DNA of 64,000 nt, taken from contig NZ_JALJCK010000008.1 of NCBI RefSeq assembly GCF_022899355.1, positions 186,001 to 250,000 of the forward strand, read 5' to 3'. Origin of the DNA: Shinella yambaruensis. Lineage in GTDB: Bacteria; Pseudomonadota; Alphaproteobacteria; Rhizobiales; Rhizobiaceae. Below are positions 45,224 through 54,582 of the stretch, piece by piece. Every line of letters starts with the position of its first letter. The stretch's first letter is position 1. Made by a program: the position numbers and the translations under genes. The notes under the pieces were generated by a model that did not search any database, had not been told where the DNA came from, and saw nothing but the letters and a program-made list of their open reading frames with translations.

Positions 45224-46555
45224 ATGACACGAACGATCAAACTCGACCGGACGCTTGGCCTGTGGTCCGTGGTGCTGTTCGGGCTGGCCTACATGACGCC
45301 CATGATCGTGTTCGGCACGTTCGGCGCGCTGGCGTCGGCAAGCCAGGGCACGACGGCGATGGCCTATTTCATCGCGGCGCTCGCGATTTTCCTGACGGCG
45401 GCAAGCTACGGCATCATGGCGAAGGTCTATCCGGTTGCCGGGTCCGCCTATACCTATGCCCGCAGGTCGCTGAATTCCGGCGTCGGCTTCCTCGTCGGCT
45501 GGGCTGTGCTGCTCGATTACTTCTTCCTGCCGATGGTCATCTGGCTGATCGGCGCGGCCTATCTCGGCGCGGCCTTTCCGGCGGTGCCGGCCTGGCTGTG
45601 GATCGTCGGCTTCATCGTCCTGACCACGGCGGTGAACGTTGTCGGCATCGCCTTCGCCAACCGGGTCAATGTCGTGCTCATGCTGGTGCAGCTTTCGGTG
45701 CTGGTGGCGTTCGTCGCGCTCGCCGCCCGCTACGTCGTCGCCGTCAACGGGGCCGGCGGGCTCGCCTCGGTGCGGCCGTTCTTCGAGGCCGGGGTGCCGT
45801 TCGGCGCTTCCGTGGCGGGTGCGGCCATCGCGGCCTATTCGTTCCTCGGCTTCGACGCCGTCTCGACGCTGACGGAGGAAACGCGCGAACCGACGCGCAC
45901 CATGCCGAAGGCGATCATGATCATCGCCGTCATCGGCGGCCTTCTCTTCACCGGGTCGGCCTATGTCACGCAGCTTGCCCATCCCGGCGGCGAATTCGCA
46001 TCGGTCGATTCCGCCGCCTCCGAAATCGCCCTGATGATCGGCGGCGACCTCTTCGTGACGGTGTTCCTCGCCACGCTCGTGGTGGCGCAGTTCACCTCCG
46101 GACTTGCCGCGCAGGCGAGCGTCGGCCGGCTGCTCTTCGCCATGGGCCGTGACGGCGTGCTGCCGGCCGGCATCTTCGGCAAGCTGCACGAGAAGTGGCG
46201 CACGCCCGTCCTCAACCTCGTCGTCGTCGGCATTGTCGGCCTCCTGGCGCTGACGCTCGACGTGACGACCTCGACGTCCTTCATCAATTTCGGTGCGTTC
46301 CTCGCCTTCACCGCGGTCAATGTCTCGGTGATCGCGCTCTATCTGCGGGGCAATGCGGTCGTCAGGCCGCTCGGCCCGCTTCTCGGGCTCGCCGTTCCGG
46401 CCGCGGGCGCGGTCTGCGACCTCTTCCTGCTCTGGAACCTCGACGGGCACGCCAAGCTGCTCGGCGTCATCTGGCTGGCGGCGGGCGTCGTCTACCTTGC
46501 CTATCTGACGCGCTTCTTCCAGCTTGCGCCGCCGGAGGTGGAGTTCGCCGAATGA
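45224..46555 (+). CDS. APC-superfamily amino-acid permease
   Basis: 443 aa with about 12 hydrophobic segments. The first (~12-35) contains LFGLAYMTPMIVFGTFG, equivalent to the substrate-binding unwound helix. AYSFLGFDAVSTLTEETREPTRTMPKAIM is the conserved helix 6-loop motif of the family. GGAGGAGGGG precedes the ATG. It ends 1 nt before the stop of the convergent LuxR-type gene. It probably imports an amino acid, amine or amide processed by the amidase at 47522. Confidence 0.9.
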   Translation: MTRTIKLDRTLGLWSVVLFGLAYMTPMIVFGTFGALASASQGTTAMAYFIAALAIFLTAASYGIMAKVYPVAGSAYTYARRSLNSGVGFLVGWAVLLDYFFLPMVIWLIGAAYLGAAFPAVPAWLWIVGFIVLTTAVNVVGIAFANRVNVVLMLVQLSVLVAFVALAARYVVAVNGAGGLASVRPFFEAGVPFGASVAGAAIAAYSFLGFDAVSTLTEETREPTRTMPKAIMIIAVIGGLLFTGSAYVTQLAHPGGEFASVDSAASEIALMIGGDLFVTVFLATLVVAQFTSGLAAQASVGRLLFAMGRDGVLPAGIFGKLHEKWRTPVLNLVVVGIVGLLALTLDVTTSTSFINFGAFLAFTAVNVSVIALYLRGNAVVRPLGPLLGLAVPAAGAVCDLFLLWNLDGHAKLLGVIWLAAGVVYLAYLTRFFQLAPPEVEFAE

Positions 46556-47329
46556 TCAGCGCCTGCTGAGAAACAGATGGAACAGTTCCGCCTGGCTGGA
46601 AATGGTGAGCTTGGCATAGGCCTGGCGGCGATGGACCTTCACGGTATTGGGCGAGACGCCGAGCGTCGCGGCGATGGAATAGGTGGAGTGACCCTTGAGG
46701 ATGAGGGTCACGATCTCCAGCTCCCGCTTGGAAAGCAGCGGATGGCTGATTGTCGCGGCGGCCGCCTCGCTGCCGCTCGACGGGGTGAACCGGGCATGCC
46801 AGTGCCGCTCGGCAAGCGCCCGGACCACCGGCGCGGCGCTTTCGAGGCGGGCGATATCGCGGCGGGAGAAGGCCGGGACCGCCCCGATGCGCGAAAGCGA
46901 CAGCACCGCATCGACATCGCGGAGCTTCAGGATGAAGCCGACCTCGTCGAGGATGCCCGTCGCCTGGTAGTGGCGGCGGTAGTATTCCGTCTCGGCAAAC
47001 CGGTCGGGCGCCAGCCGCCGCATCACCAAAAGGCCTTCGGGCGGCAGGGTGCGCACGGCGTCGTAGAACGGGTCGAGGATATAGGCGCCGGCAAGGTAAT
47101 GGTCGACGATGGTGGTGCGGTCGCCGACGATCCGCGCATTGTCGAGGTCGAAGGCCTTGCCGCCCGGCGCATAGGCAAAGCCGTTCATCATCTGGAAGGG
47201 AACGAGATGGCGGAGCGCGCGCTCCAGCGCGGCGGGAAAGCCGTCCTCCCCGATGAGCGACACGGTCTCGGCAAGCCCCGCATGCCAAAGGTCGATGGAG
47301 GCGCCTGCCGCGCCCGATCCTGCCGCCAC
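46556..47329 (-). CDS. LuxR-family transcriptional regulator
   Basis: 257 aa from GTG 47329, chosen because AAGGAGGGG lies ~8 nt upstream. The C-terminal LuxR-type helix-turn-helix reads LLSKRELEIVTLILKGHSTYSIAATLGVSPNTVKVHRRQAYAKL. The ~170-residue N-terminal domain (FAYAPGGKAFDLDNARIVGDRTTIVDHY) is not an obvious autoinducer-binding or receiver domain. It is convergent with the APC permease and divergent from the amidase, so it likely regulates one or both. Confidence 0.88.
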   Translation of the reverse strand: MAAGSGAAGASIDLWHAGLAETVSLIGEDGFPAALERALRHLVPFQMMNGFAYAPGGKAFDLDNARIVGDRTTIVDHYLAGAYILDPFYDAVRTLPPEGLLVMRRLAPDRFAETEYYRRHYQATGILDEVGFILKLRDVDAVLSLSRIGAVPAFSRRDIARLESAAPVVRALAERHWHARFTPSSGSEAAAATISHPLLSKRELEIVTLILKGHSTYSIAATLGVSPNTVKVHRRQAYAKLTISSQAELFHLFLSRR

Positions 47330-47360
47330 GTTCCCGCCCCTCCTTCTTTCCGCAAGACCC

Positions 47361-47392
47361 GGAGCGTTTTCCCCGAGCCGGGAGAACGCTCC
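47361..47392. repeat. near-perfect 13-bp stem-loop
   Basis: GGAGCGTTTTCCC-CGAGCC-GGGAGAACGCTCC, with one mismatch that allows G-T pairing. It lies in the 192-bp gap between the LuxR-type and amidase genes, ~30 nt upstream of the LuxR-type start. It may be part of an intergenic repeat. Confidence 0.6.
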
Positions 47393-47442
47393 GCCCCTGT
47401 TTCTCCGCAAATCCGCTTCGCGCTCGTGCCGGAATTGCCCCA

Positions 47443-47505
47443 GCTTTTTGTTTTGCCGCATTATCCGGCGCCGAAGCGATCCCGCGTCGGCTGGAAATGC
47501 TCTAG
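47443..47505. repeat. possible degenerate rhizobial intergenic repeat
   Basis: GCTTTTTGTTTTGCCGCAT at the left and GGCTGGAAATGCTCTAG at the right resemble the ends of a dispersed element I recall upstream of many Rhizobiaceae genes. The middle is diverged. It ends 17 nt before the amidase start. No search was possible. Confidence 0.45.
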
Positions 47506-47521
47506 CACGGAGTCCGTGACC

Positions 47522-48973
47522 ATGCAGACAGTTTCTCGCGCCGTCGCGCCGGCCCATCCGCTCGACCTGCCCGCCACGGTGATCGCCGCCGGCATCCGCG
47601 CCGGTGAATTCTCGGCCGAGGCGGTCGTCGCCGAATCGCTCCGGCGCGCGCGCATCGTCGGCGAGGCGCTGAATGCCTTCACGCTGCTGCGCGAGGAGGC
47701 CGCGCTTGCGGCGGCGCGGGAGGCCGACCGCCGCGCCGCGGGCGGAGGCGCCGCGCCCGCGCTCCTGGGCGTGCCCTTCGCCGCCAAGGACCTGACGCCG
47801 ACGAAGGATGACCTGACGACGCTCGGCTCCTGGACCCGAGACGACTGGACGCCGGCGCAAAGCGCCCTGTGCATCCGGCGGCTGGAGGCCGCGGGGGCGA
47901 TCCTCATCGGCAAGACGACGACGCCGGAATTCGCCCATTCCAGCTTCACGGCAAGCCCGCGCTGGGGCATCACGCGCAATCCCTGGAATGCGGCGCGCAC
48001 CAGCGGCGGCTCGTCGGGCGGCTCGGCGGTCGCGGTCGCGGCCGGCGTCGTGCCCTTCGCGGAGGGCACGGACATGGGCGGCTCGGTGCGCATCCCCGCC
48101 GCCTTCACCGGCATTGTCGGCCTGAAGCCCAGCCTCGGGCGCATTCCCATGACGATCCTGCCCAGCGTCTTCGACAACATCTCCCATTTCGGCCCGCTGG
48201 CCCGCACCGTGGAGGATGCCGCCGCCTTCATGGCCGCGGCCGCCGGCCCGGATGACGAGGACATCTCCTCGCTGCCTCTCCCCTTCTCGGCGGAAAAGGC
48301 ACGGACGGGCTCCCTTGCGGGCCGGCGCTTCGCGCTGTCCCTCGACCTCGGTTACTACGGCGTCGACGCATCGGTGGAGGCCGCCATTCTTGCGGCGGCC
48401 GATGCGCTTCGTGCCGCCGGCGCCGTCGTCGAGCCCGTGGAGATCGGCTGGACGCGGGCCGTCAACGACCGGTGGTACGACCTGTGGTGCGTGTTCATGG
48501 CCGCCTTCTTCGGCGAGGCGCTCGCGGCCCATCGCGGGCGCATGGATCCGCTCGTCGTCGCGCTGATCGAGCGGGGGCTGACGATGAACGCCACCGCCTA
48601 CAAGAAGGTGGAGCTGCTCCGAACGGAGATGTGGCGCGACCTCGCCGCCGTCCTCTCGCGCTACGACGCCCTGCTTTGCCCGACCTGCGCCATCACCGCG
48701 CCCCCGGCCGGGGCCGACGACAACGACTACGTCGCCGACCTGCCGGACGGCCGCTTCCGGGGCCTGGACATGACCTGTCCGTTCAACCTGCTGCCGCAGT
48801 GCCCGGCGCTGTCGGTTCCCGCCGGGCTGGCGGGCGACGGCCTGCCCGTCGGCCTGCAGGTCGTCGGCCGGCGTTATGCCGACGAGGCGGTCCTTGCGGC
48901 GGGCGGGGCGATCGTGGCCGCGCTTCGCGCGGCGGGCCTCACCGTCGGGCGGCCGGCGGAATGGTCCTGGTAG
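47522..48973 (+). CDS. amidase signature family hydrolase
   Basis: 483 aa, standard length. The Ser-cisSer-Lys triad is present: K89 (VPFAAKDL), the S164/S165 pair (TSGGSSGGS) and S188 (EGTDMGGSVRIP). Expected reaction: amide to acid plus ammonia or amine. A later segment, RYDALLCPTCAITAPPAG and LPVGLQVVGRRYADE, is typical. The ATG at 47522 has a weak GGAG ~10 nt upstream. It is divergent from the LuxR-type gene. Together with the APC permease it suggests amide or amine utilisation. Confidence 0.92.
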   Translation: MQTVSRAVAPAHPLDLPATVIAAGIRAGEFSAEAVVAESLRRARIVGEALNAFTLLREEAALAAAREADRRAAGGGAAPALLGVPFAAKDLTPTKDDLTTLGSWTRDDWTPAQSALCIRRLEAAGAILIGKTTTPEFAHSSFTASPRWGITRNPWNAARTSGGSSGGSAVAVAAGVVPFAEGTDMGGSVRIPAAFTGIVGLKPSLGRIPMTILPSVFDNISHFGPLARTVEDAAAFMAAAAGPDDEDISSLPLPFSAEKARTGSLAGRRFALSLDLGYYGVDASVEAAILAAADALRAAGAVVEPVEIGWTRAVNDRWYDLWCVFMAAFFGEALAAHRGRMDPLVVALIERGLTMNATAYKKVELLRTEMWRDLAAVLSRYDALLCPTCAITAPPAGADDNDYVADLPDGRFRGLDMTCPFNLLPQCPALSVPAGLAGDGLPVGLQVVGRRYADEAVLAAGGAIVAALRAAGLTVGRPAEWSW

Positions 48974-49041
48974 CCGCCACTCCGTTCTGCCGGTCGCCGG
49001 CGCGAGGACCCGCCCTTCGCGACGGAACCGGCCCAGCCATA

Positions 49042-49094
49042 TTGACACCGGCAAATTTTCACAATTAATATTGCAGTCAATTGATGGCTGCAAT
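49042..49094 (+). promoter_or_regulatory. promoter and operator of the PhyH/ABC operon
   Basis: TTGACA (49042-49047), 18 nt, TAATAT (49066-49071) is a strong sigma-70 promoter. Directly downstream is an inverted repeat, ATTGCAG (49070-49076) / CTGCAAT (49088-49094), enclosing the palindrome TCAATTGA (49077-49084). It covers the expected start site near 49078, the position of a repressor operator. TTGCAG/CTGCAA half-sites recur at 53362-53392 and 62546-62579, with a related version at 55604-55638. Confidence 0.7.
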
Positions 49095-49197
49095 TTTTGA
49101 TCTGCGCTTGCGGTTCGCCGTGCCCGGGGAGGGGCGGGGCGAGAGCGACGGCGGCTGCCGTCAGGCCGGCTTTCAGACATCGGACAGGAGGATTTCG

Positions 49198-50307
49198 ATG
49201 AACGATATTGCAACGGTGATCGACCTTGCGCAATTCCGGCGCCAGGTGGAGACCGAGACGACCATGGCGATGTGCCCGACGGCGATCGCCATCGAGAAGA
49301 ACATCCCCATCTATGACGGCGCATCGGTCGATGACGGCATCGGCCCGGAATGGGCCTCGGTCATCGGCGAGGGGCCGGGCGTCTTCGTCGTCAAGCGCGC
49401 CTTCACCGATCCGGGCGCCATCGACGCGGCAAGCGAGGTCTTCCGCGCGATCATCGCCGACGAGCGGGCGGCGGGCACGGCGGCCGGCGACCATTTCGCC
49501 AAGGCGGGCGCCAACGACCGCATCTGGAACTCGCTGCAGAAGCTCTGCCTGCGCGATCCCGCCGTCTATGCCCGCTACATGGCCAATCCGGTGATCGACA
49601 TCGCCTGCCGCGCCTGGCTCGGCCCGGGCTACCAGATCGCCACCCAGGTCAACCAGGTCCGCCCCGGCGGCAAGGCGCAGGCGCCGCACCGCGACTATCA
49701 CCTCGGCTTCATGAAGCCCGAGCAGATGGCGCAATATCCGAGCCATATCCACGCCACCGGCCCGACGCTCATCCTGCAGGGCGGCGTCGCGCATTGCGAC
49801 ATGCCGGTGGAAAGCGGCACGACGAAGCTCCTGCCCCATTCGCAGCGCTACCTGCCGGGCTATGTCGCCGCCACGCGGCCGGAGTTCCGGGATTATTTCG
49901 AGGAGAACTGCGTCCAGCTTCCGCTCGAAAAGGGCGACGCGATCTTCTTCTCCCCCGCGCTGTTCCACGCGGCCGGCGAGAACCGCACGGCGGACGTCGT
50001 GCGCATGGTCAACCTCATCCAGACGGCCTCGGCCTTCGCCCGCCACATGGAAAGCCTCGACCGCACCGCGATGGTCCGCGCGGTCTATCCGCATCTGGCG
50101 GGGCTGTCGCCGGCCGGGCGGCGGGCGGTGATCGCCGCGACGGCGGACGGCTATCCGTTCCCGACCAATCTCGACACCGATCCGCCGCTCGGCGGCCTTG
50201 CGCCGGAAAGCCAGCAGGATCTCGTCGCCCGGGCCGTCGAGGAGGGCTGGGATCAGGCGCGCCTCGACGCGGCCCTTGCCGCGCAGGGCGCCAAGCGCGC
50301 GGCCTGA
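49198..50307 (+). CDS. phytanoyl-CoA dioxygenase (PhyH) family oxygenase
   Basis: Fe(II)/2-oxoglutarate-dependent dioxygenase family, 369 aa. Metal triad H164-x-D166 (APHRDYHLG) and H257 (ALFHAAGENRT); R263 or R269 could hold 2-oxoglutarate. It is the first gene of block 7, with AGGAGG before the ATG and a strong promoter upstream, and is followed 70 nt later by an FrcB-like binding protein. Probable role: hydroxylation of the imported compound or an O/N-dealkylation; the substrate is unknown. Confidence 0.88.
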   Translation: MNDIATVIDLAQFRRQVETETTMAMCPTAIAIEKNIPIYDGASVDDGIGPEWASVIGEGPGVFVVKRAFTDPGAIDAASEVFRAIIADERAAGTAAGDHFAKAGANDRIWNSLQKLCLRDPAVYARYMANPVIDIACRAWLGPGYQIATQVNQVRPGGKAQAPHRDYHLGFMKPEQMAQYPSHIHATGPTLILQGGVAHCDMPVESGTTKLLPHSQRYLPGYVAATRPEFRDYFEENCVQLPLEKGDAIFFSPALFHAAGENRTADVVRMVNLIQTASAFARHMESLDRTAMVRAVYPHLAGLSPAGRRAVIAATADGYPFPTNLDTDPPLGGLAPESQQDLVARAVEEGWDQARLDAALAAQGAKRAA

Positions 50308-50377
50308 TGCATGGAGTTACCCGCAAAGGCTTCGGGCGGGGAGCGAACAGGAAGCCAATTTCGGGAGGACGTTAAGC

Positions 50378-51322
50378 ATGAAGAAAATCCTGCAATCCCT
50401 GGCCCTCGGTGCGCTGCTGGCGACGACGGCGCTTGCCGGTGCTGCCCATGCGGATGGCGAGAAATTCGTCTGGATCAGCCACGGCCCGGACAGCGACAGC
50501 TGGTTCAACGTCATCAAGAACGCGATCAAGGTGACGAACGAGCAGATGGGCGTGACGACCGAGTACCGCAACCCGCCGACCGGCGACCTTGCCGACATGG
50601 CGCGCATCGTCCAGCAGAGCTCGGCCGCCGGCGTCGACGGCATTATCGTCACCATCGCCGATTTCAACGTGCTGGAAGGGCCGATCAAGGATGCCGTCGC
50701 CAAGGGCATTCCGGTCGTCACCGTCAACTCCGGCACGGTGGAGGAGAGCGAGAAGCTCGGCGCGCTGATGCATGTCGGCCAGCCGGAATATGAAGCGGGC
50801 CTCGGCGCCGGCAAGCGCGCGAAGGAGGCCGGCATCAAGAGCTTCCTGTGCGTCAACCACTACATCACCAACCCGGCCTCGGTGGAGCGTTGCCGCGGCT
50901 TTGCCGAGGGCATCGGCGTCGAACTCGGCAACCAGATGGTCGATTCCGGCATCGACCCGTCGGAAGTGCAGAACAAGGTGAAGGCCTATCTCACCGCCAA
51001 TCCCGATACCGGCGCCATCCTGACGCTCGGCCCCAACTCGGCCGAACCCTCGATCCGCGCGGTCAAGGAGATGGGCCTCGACGGCGACATCTATTTCGGC
51101 ACCTTCGACCTCTCGGCGGAGATCTCCGCCGCCATCAAGGACGGCACGATCAACTTCGCGATCGACCAGCAGCCGTTCCTGCAGGGCTCGATCCCGATCC
51201 AGGTGCTGACGAGCTATGTACGCTACGGCGTCGCCCCGGCCAATTCCATCTTCACCGGCCCGGGCTTCGTGACGAAGGACAATATCGCGCTGGTCGAGTC
51301 CCTGGCGGGCCAGTACCGTTGA
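50378..51322 (+). CDS. sugar ABC transporter substrate-binding protein (FrcB/RbsB-like)
   Basis: 314 aa. A signal peptide of ~25 aa ends at AHADGEKF. The mature protein has the type I sugar-binding fold: FVWISHGPDSDSWFNVIKNAI, VDGIIVTIADFNVLEGPIK, and the hinge segment NPDTGAILTLGPNSAEPSI. GGGAGGA precedes the ATG. It is followed by a stable hairpin and by a permease and single-domain ATPase in FrcBCA order. Confidence 0.92.
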   Translation: MKKILQSLALGALLATTALAGAAHADGEKFVWISHGPDSDSWFNVIKNAIKVTNEQMGVTTEYRNPPTGDLADMARIVQQSSAAGVDGIIVTIADFNVLEGPIKDAVAKGIPVVTVNSGTVEESEKLGALMHVGQPEYEAGLGAGKRAKEAGIKSFLCVNHYITNPASVERCRGFAEGIGVELGNQMVDSGIDPSEVQNKVKAYLTANPDTGAILTLGPNSAEPSIRAVKEMGLDGDIYFGTFDLSAEISAAIKDGTINFAIDQQPFLQGSIPIQVLTSYVRYGVAPANSIFTGPGFVTKDNIALVESLAGQYR

Positions 51323-51340
51323 TCTGACGGTTTTCGCAGG

Positions 51341-51362
51341 CGCGGGCGGGCAGCCGCCCGCG
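51341..51362 (+). terminator. stem-loop after the FrcB-like gene
   Basis: CGCGGGCGG-GCAG-CCGCCCGCG, a perfect 9-bp stem starting 18 nt after the stop. A second small hairpin, GGCC-TTTCGA-GGCC (51367-51380), follows. Lack of a T-run suggests mRNA 3'-end protection or partial termination. Confidence 0.6.
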
Positions 51363-51408
51363 TCCCGGCCTTTCGAGGCCCGGTCTTTCGAGGGAGGAGA
51401 ATGCATTC

Positions 51409-52530
51409 ATGACGGACGTCATTCCAGACGCGCTGAAGGACGAGCGCATCAAGCCCGTCTCGCCGCTCCGGCGCGCGCTGATCCGCCCCGAGCTCGGCGG
51501 CATCTGCGGCACCATCCTGGTCTTCCTGCTCTTTGCGGTGGTCGCCGGCGACAGCGGCATGTTCGCCGCCGAGGGCGTGATGAACTGGACGGTGGTGTCA
51601 GCCCAGTTCATGGTCATCGCGGTCGGCGCCTGCCTCTTGATGATCGCCGGCGAGTTCGACCTCTCCACCGGCTCGATGATCGGCTTTTCCGGCGTCATGA
51701 TGGCGATCCTGTCGGTGCATATCGGCGTGCCGCTGTGGCTCGCCATCATCGCGACCTTCGTCTTCTGCATCCTTGTCGGCGGCGTCAACGGCTGGCTGGT
51801 CATCCGCACGGGCCTGCCGTCCTTCATCGTCACGCTCGCCTTTCTCTACATCCTGCGCGGCCTGACGATCTGGGGCTCGATCTACTTCACCCGCCAGACG
51901 ATCATCGGCGGCGTCGCGGAAAAGGCGGCCAGCGACTGGCTGGCGCCGCTCTTCGGCGGCAAGATCCTCGGCGGCCTCTTCACCTGGATGGGCGAGATGG
52001 GCTGGATCGCCACCTTCACCCGCGGCAACCGCGCCGGCCAGCCGGTCATTGACGGCATTCCCATGCTCGTCGTCTGGGCGATCGTGCTCGTCGTCTTCGG
52101 CCATTGGCTGCTGACCCGCACCAAGTTCGGCAACTGGATCTTCGCGGCCGGCGGCGATGCGCTCGCCGCGCGTTATGTCGGCGTGCCGGTCAACCGGGTG
52201 AAGATCCTGATGTTCATGTTCTCCGCCTTCTGCGCCTGCGTCTTCGCCACCTGCCAGGTGATGGAGTTCGGCTCGGCGGCGGCCGACCGGGGCCTGCTCA
52301 AGGAGTTCGAGGCGATCATCTGCGTCGTCATCGGCGGGGCGCTGCTTACCGGCGGCTACGGTTCGGTCATCGGCGCGGCGCTCGGGGCGGTCATCTTCGG
52401 CGTGGTGCAGCAGGGCCTGTTCTTCGCCAATGCGGAAAGCTCGCTCTTCCGGGTGTTCCTCGGCGTCATCCTTCTGACCGCCGTGATCATGAACACCTAC
52501 ATCCGCCGCATCATCACGGGAGAACGCTGA
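51409..52530 (+). CDS. sugar ABC transporter permease (FrcC/RbsC-like)
   Basis: 373 aa inner-membrane permease with about ten hydrophobic segments. Hallmarks: [45 protein letters not shown], and [27 protein letters not shown]. The length and the insert after the fifth segment ([25 protein letters not shown]) fit FrcC-type permeases better than the shorter RbsC. Its TGA overlaps the ATPase start (TGATG). Confidence 0.93.
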   Translation: MTDVIPDALKDERIKPVSPLRRALIRPELGGICGTILVFLLFAVVAGDSGMFAAEGVMNWTVVSAQFMVIAVGACLLMIAGEFDLSTGSMIGFSGVMMAILSVHIGVPLWLAIIATFVFCILVGGVNGWLVIRTGLPSFIVTLAFLYILRGLTIWGSIYFTRQTIIGGVAEKAASDWLAPLFGGKILGGLFTWMGEMGWIATFTRGNRAGQPVIDGIPMLVVWAIVLVVFGHWLLTRTKFGNWIFAAGGDALAARYVGVPVNRVKILMFMFSAFCACVFATCQVMEFGSAAADRGLLKEFEAIICVVIGGALLTGGYGSVIGAALGAVIFGVVQQGLFFANAESSLFRVFLGVILLTAVIMNTYIRRIITGER

Positions 52531-53306
52531 TGTCCGCCATCGTGGAGATGAGAAACATCACCAAGCATTTCGGCCATGTCATCGCGCTGGCCGGCGTCTC
52601 CTTCGACATAAGGCCGGGCGAGTGCCACTGCCTGCTCGGCGACAACGGCGCGGGCAAGTCCACCTTCATCAAGATCATGTCCGGCGTCTACAAGCCGAGC
52701 GGCGGCGAGGTGCTGGTGGAGGGCGCGCCGACGCTCTTCCAGAGCCCGCGCGACGCCATGACGGCCGGCATCGCCACCGTCTACCAGGACCTCGCGATGA
52801 TCCCGCTGATGAGCGTCAGCCGCAATTTCTGGATGGGCCGCGAGCCGGAGCGCGGCGTCTGGCCGTTCAAGACCTTCGACACCGGCAAGGCCGACGAGAT
52901 CACCGTCGCCGAGATGCGCAAGATGGGCATCAACCTGCGCGGCCCCGACCAGGCGGTGGGCACGCTCTCGGGCGGCGAGCGCCAGACGGTCGCCATCGCG
53001 CGCGCGGTCTATTTCGGCGCCAAGGTGCTGATCCTCGACGAGCCGACCTCCGCGCTCGGCGTGCGCCAGACGGCGAACGTGCTCAGCACCATCGACCGGG
53101 TGCGCAAGCAGGGTATCGGCGTCGTCTTCATCACCCACAATGTGCGCCACGCGCTCGCCGTCGGCGACCGGTTCACGGTGCTGAACCGCGGCCAGACGCT
53201 GGGCACGGCCGAGCGCGGCACGGTGGATGCGGCGGCCCTGCAGGACATGATGGCGGGCGGGCAGGAGCTGGCGCTGCTGGAAGCCTCGCTCGGCGGCACG
53301 ATCTGA
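52530..53306 (+). CDS. sugar ABC transporter ATPase, single-domain (FrcA-like)
   Basis: 258 aa, one ATPase domain rather than the two of RbsA. Walker [10 protein letters not shown], signature [14 protein letters not shown], Walker [17 protein letters not shown], switch [10 protein letters not shown]. Single-domain sugar ATPases with this LGVRQT D-loop are typical of the fructose-type FrcBCA systems of rhizobia. The start overlaps the permease stop by TGATG. The next gene lies 135 nt on, beyond a candidate operator, so a transcription unit may end here. Confidence 0.93.
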   Translation: MSAIVEMRNITKHFGHVIALAGVSFDIRPGECHCLLGDNGAGKSTFIKIMSGVYKPSGGEVLVEGAPTLFQSPRDAMTAGIATVYQDLAMIPLMSVSRNFWMGREPERGVWPFKTFDTGKADEITVAEMRKMGINLRGPDQAVGTLSGGERQTVAIARAVYFGAKVLILDEPTSALGVRQTANVLSTIDRVRKQGIGVVFITHNVRHALAVGDRFTVLNRGQTLGTAERGTVDAAALQDMMAGGQELALLEASLGGTI

Positions 53307-53361
53307 CAAGACCATGCGCCGGGGCGCCGCCCGCGCCCCGGCAGCGGACCGAACATTCACA

Positions 53362-53392
53362 GTGCAATGATTCTGCAAGAAATGTTGCAGAA
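53362..53392 (+). promoter_or_regulatory. TTCTGCAA inverted repeat operator
   Basis: A perfect 8-bp inverted repeat, TTCTGCAA-GAAATG-TTGCAGAA (53371-53392), preceded by GTGCAAT (53362-53368). It lies ~50 nt before the first Gfo/Idh-type gene. It shares half-sites with the operator at 49070-49094 and with the rpiR-upstream region. Confidence 0.6.
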
Positions 53393-53441
53393 ATGGCGCC
53401 CGCGGAAAACCCCGTGCGCCATCATCCGGGGAACAGAGAGA

Positions 53442-54563
53442 ATGAAGAAGACGCTTCGCCTTGGCCTCATCGGGTCGGGTTTCATGGGCAAGACGCATGT
53501 CTTCGGCTTTGCGGCCGCCGCGCGGGTCTTCGACCTGCCCTACGAGGTGGAGCCGGCCGCTCTTGCCGACGTGACCCTGGCACAGGCGGAGGCCGCCCGC
53601 GCGTCGCTCGGCTTCCGGCGCGCCACGGACGACTGGCGCAGCCTGGTGGCGGATCCGGAAATCGACATTGTCGACATCACCGCCCCCAATGCCCTGCACA
53701 AGGAAATGGCGCTCGCCGCCATCGCCGCCGGCAAGCATGTCTATTGCGAAAAGCCGCTCGCCCCGCTGGCGGGCGATGCCCGGGAAATGGCCGAGGCGGC
53801 GGAACGGGCGGGCGTGCGCACGCAGGTCGGCTTCAACTATCTCTGCAATCCGATGCTGAGCCTTGCCCGGGAGATGATCGCGGGCGGGGAGCTCGGCGAG
53901 ATCCGAGGCTATCGCGGCCTGCATGCCGAGGACTACATGGCCGATGCCGCCGCGCCCTTCACCTTCCGCCACGATCCGGCCGGCGGCGGGGCGCTGGCCG
54001 ATCTCGGCAGCCACGCGCTGGCGACCGCCGAATTCCTGCTCGGCCCGATCGTCAAGGTGATGGGCGATTGCGTGACGATGATCGCCAGCCGCCCGGACGG
54101 CAAGGGCGGCATGCGCACCGTGGAGACGGACGATGTCGGCCGCGCCTTCCTGCGCTTTGCGAACGACGCCACCGGCTCCATCGAGGGCAACTGGATCGCC
54201 ACCGGCCGCAAGATGCAGCACGATTTCGAGGTCTACGGCACGAGGGGGGCGCTCGCCTTCTCGCAGGAGCGCTTCAACGAGCTGCATTTCTACTCCACGG
54301 ACGACCGGAAGGGCCGGCAGGGTTTCCGCCGCATCGAGGCGGGGCCGGATCACGTGCCCTATGGCCGCTTCTGCGTCGCGCCGGGCCACCAGCTCGGCTT
54401 CAACGACCTGAAGGCGATCGAGGTCGCCGGCTACCTGGAGGCGATTGCCGGCCTCAGGCCCGAGCCGTTCAATTTCCGCGCCGGCCTGCGCATCCAGACG
54501 CTGGTGGAGACGATCCACGCATCCGCGCGCGCCGGGCAATGGCGTGCCGTGGACGGCGGCTGA
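53442..54563 (+). CDS. Gfo/Idh/MocA-family oxidoreductase, copy 1
   Basis: 373 aa NAD(P)-dependent sugar or polyol dehydrogenase. Rossmann start LGLIGSGFMGKTH; the catalytic motif EKPLAPL contains the family lysine (YCEKPLA); GALADLGSHALATAEFLLGP has the probable catalytic His/Asp region. I chose the ATG at 53442 because upstream in-frame codons run through the palindromic operator; GAACAGAGAG is the nearest purine-rich site. It is followed by a paralogue 19 nt later. Confidence 0.9.
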   Translation: MKKTLRLGLIGSGFMGKTHVFGFAAAARVFDLPYEVEPAALADVTLAQAEAARASLGFRRATDDWRSLVADPEIDIVDITAPNALHKEMALAAIAAGKHVYCEKPLAPLAGDAREMAEAAERAGVRTQVGFNYLCNPMLSLAREMIAGGELGEIRGYRGLHAEDYMADAAAPFTFRHDPAGGGALADLGSHALATAEFLLGPIVKVMGDCVTMIASRPDGKGGMRTVETDDVGRAFLRFANDATGSIEGNWIATGRKMQHDFEVYGTRGALAFSQERFNELHFYSTDDRKGRQGFRRIEAGPDHVPYGRFCVAPGHQLGFNDLKAIEVAGYLEAIAGLRPEPFNFRAGLRIQTLVETIHASARAGQWRAVDGG

Positions 54564-54582
54564 AACGAAGGAGGAGGGAACG

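Noticed and set aside
47361-47505. Insertion sequence remnant between the LuxR-type and amidase genes
   Set aside because: No transposase fragment or target duplication is seen. The sequence fits a short palindromic intergenic repeat better.
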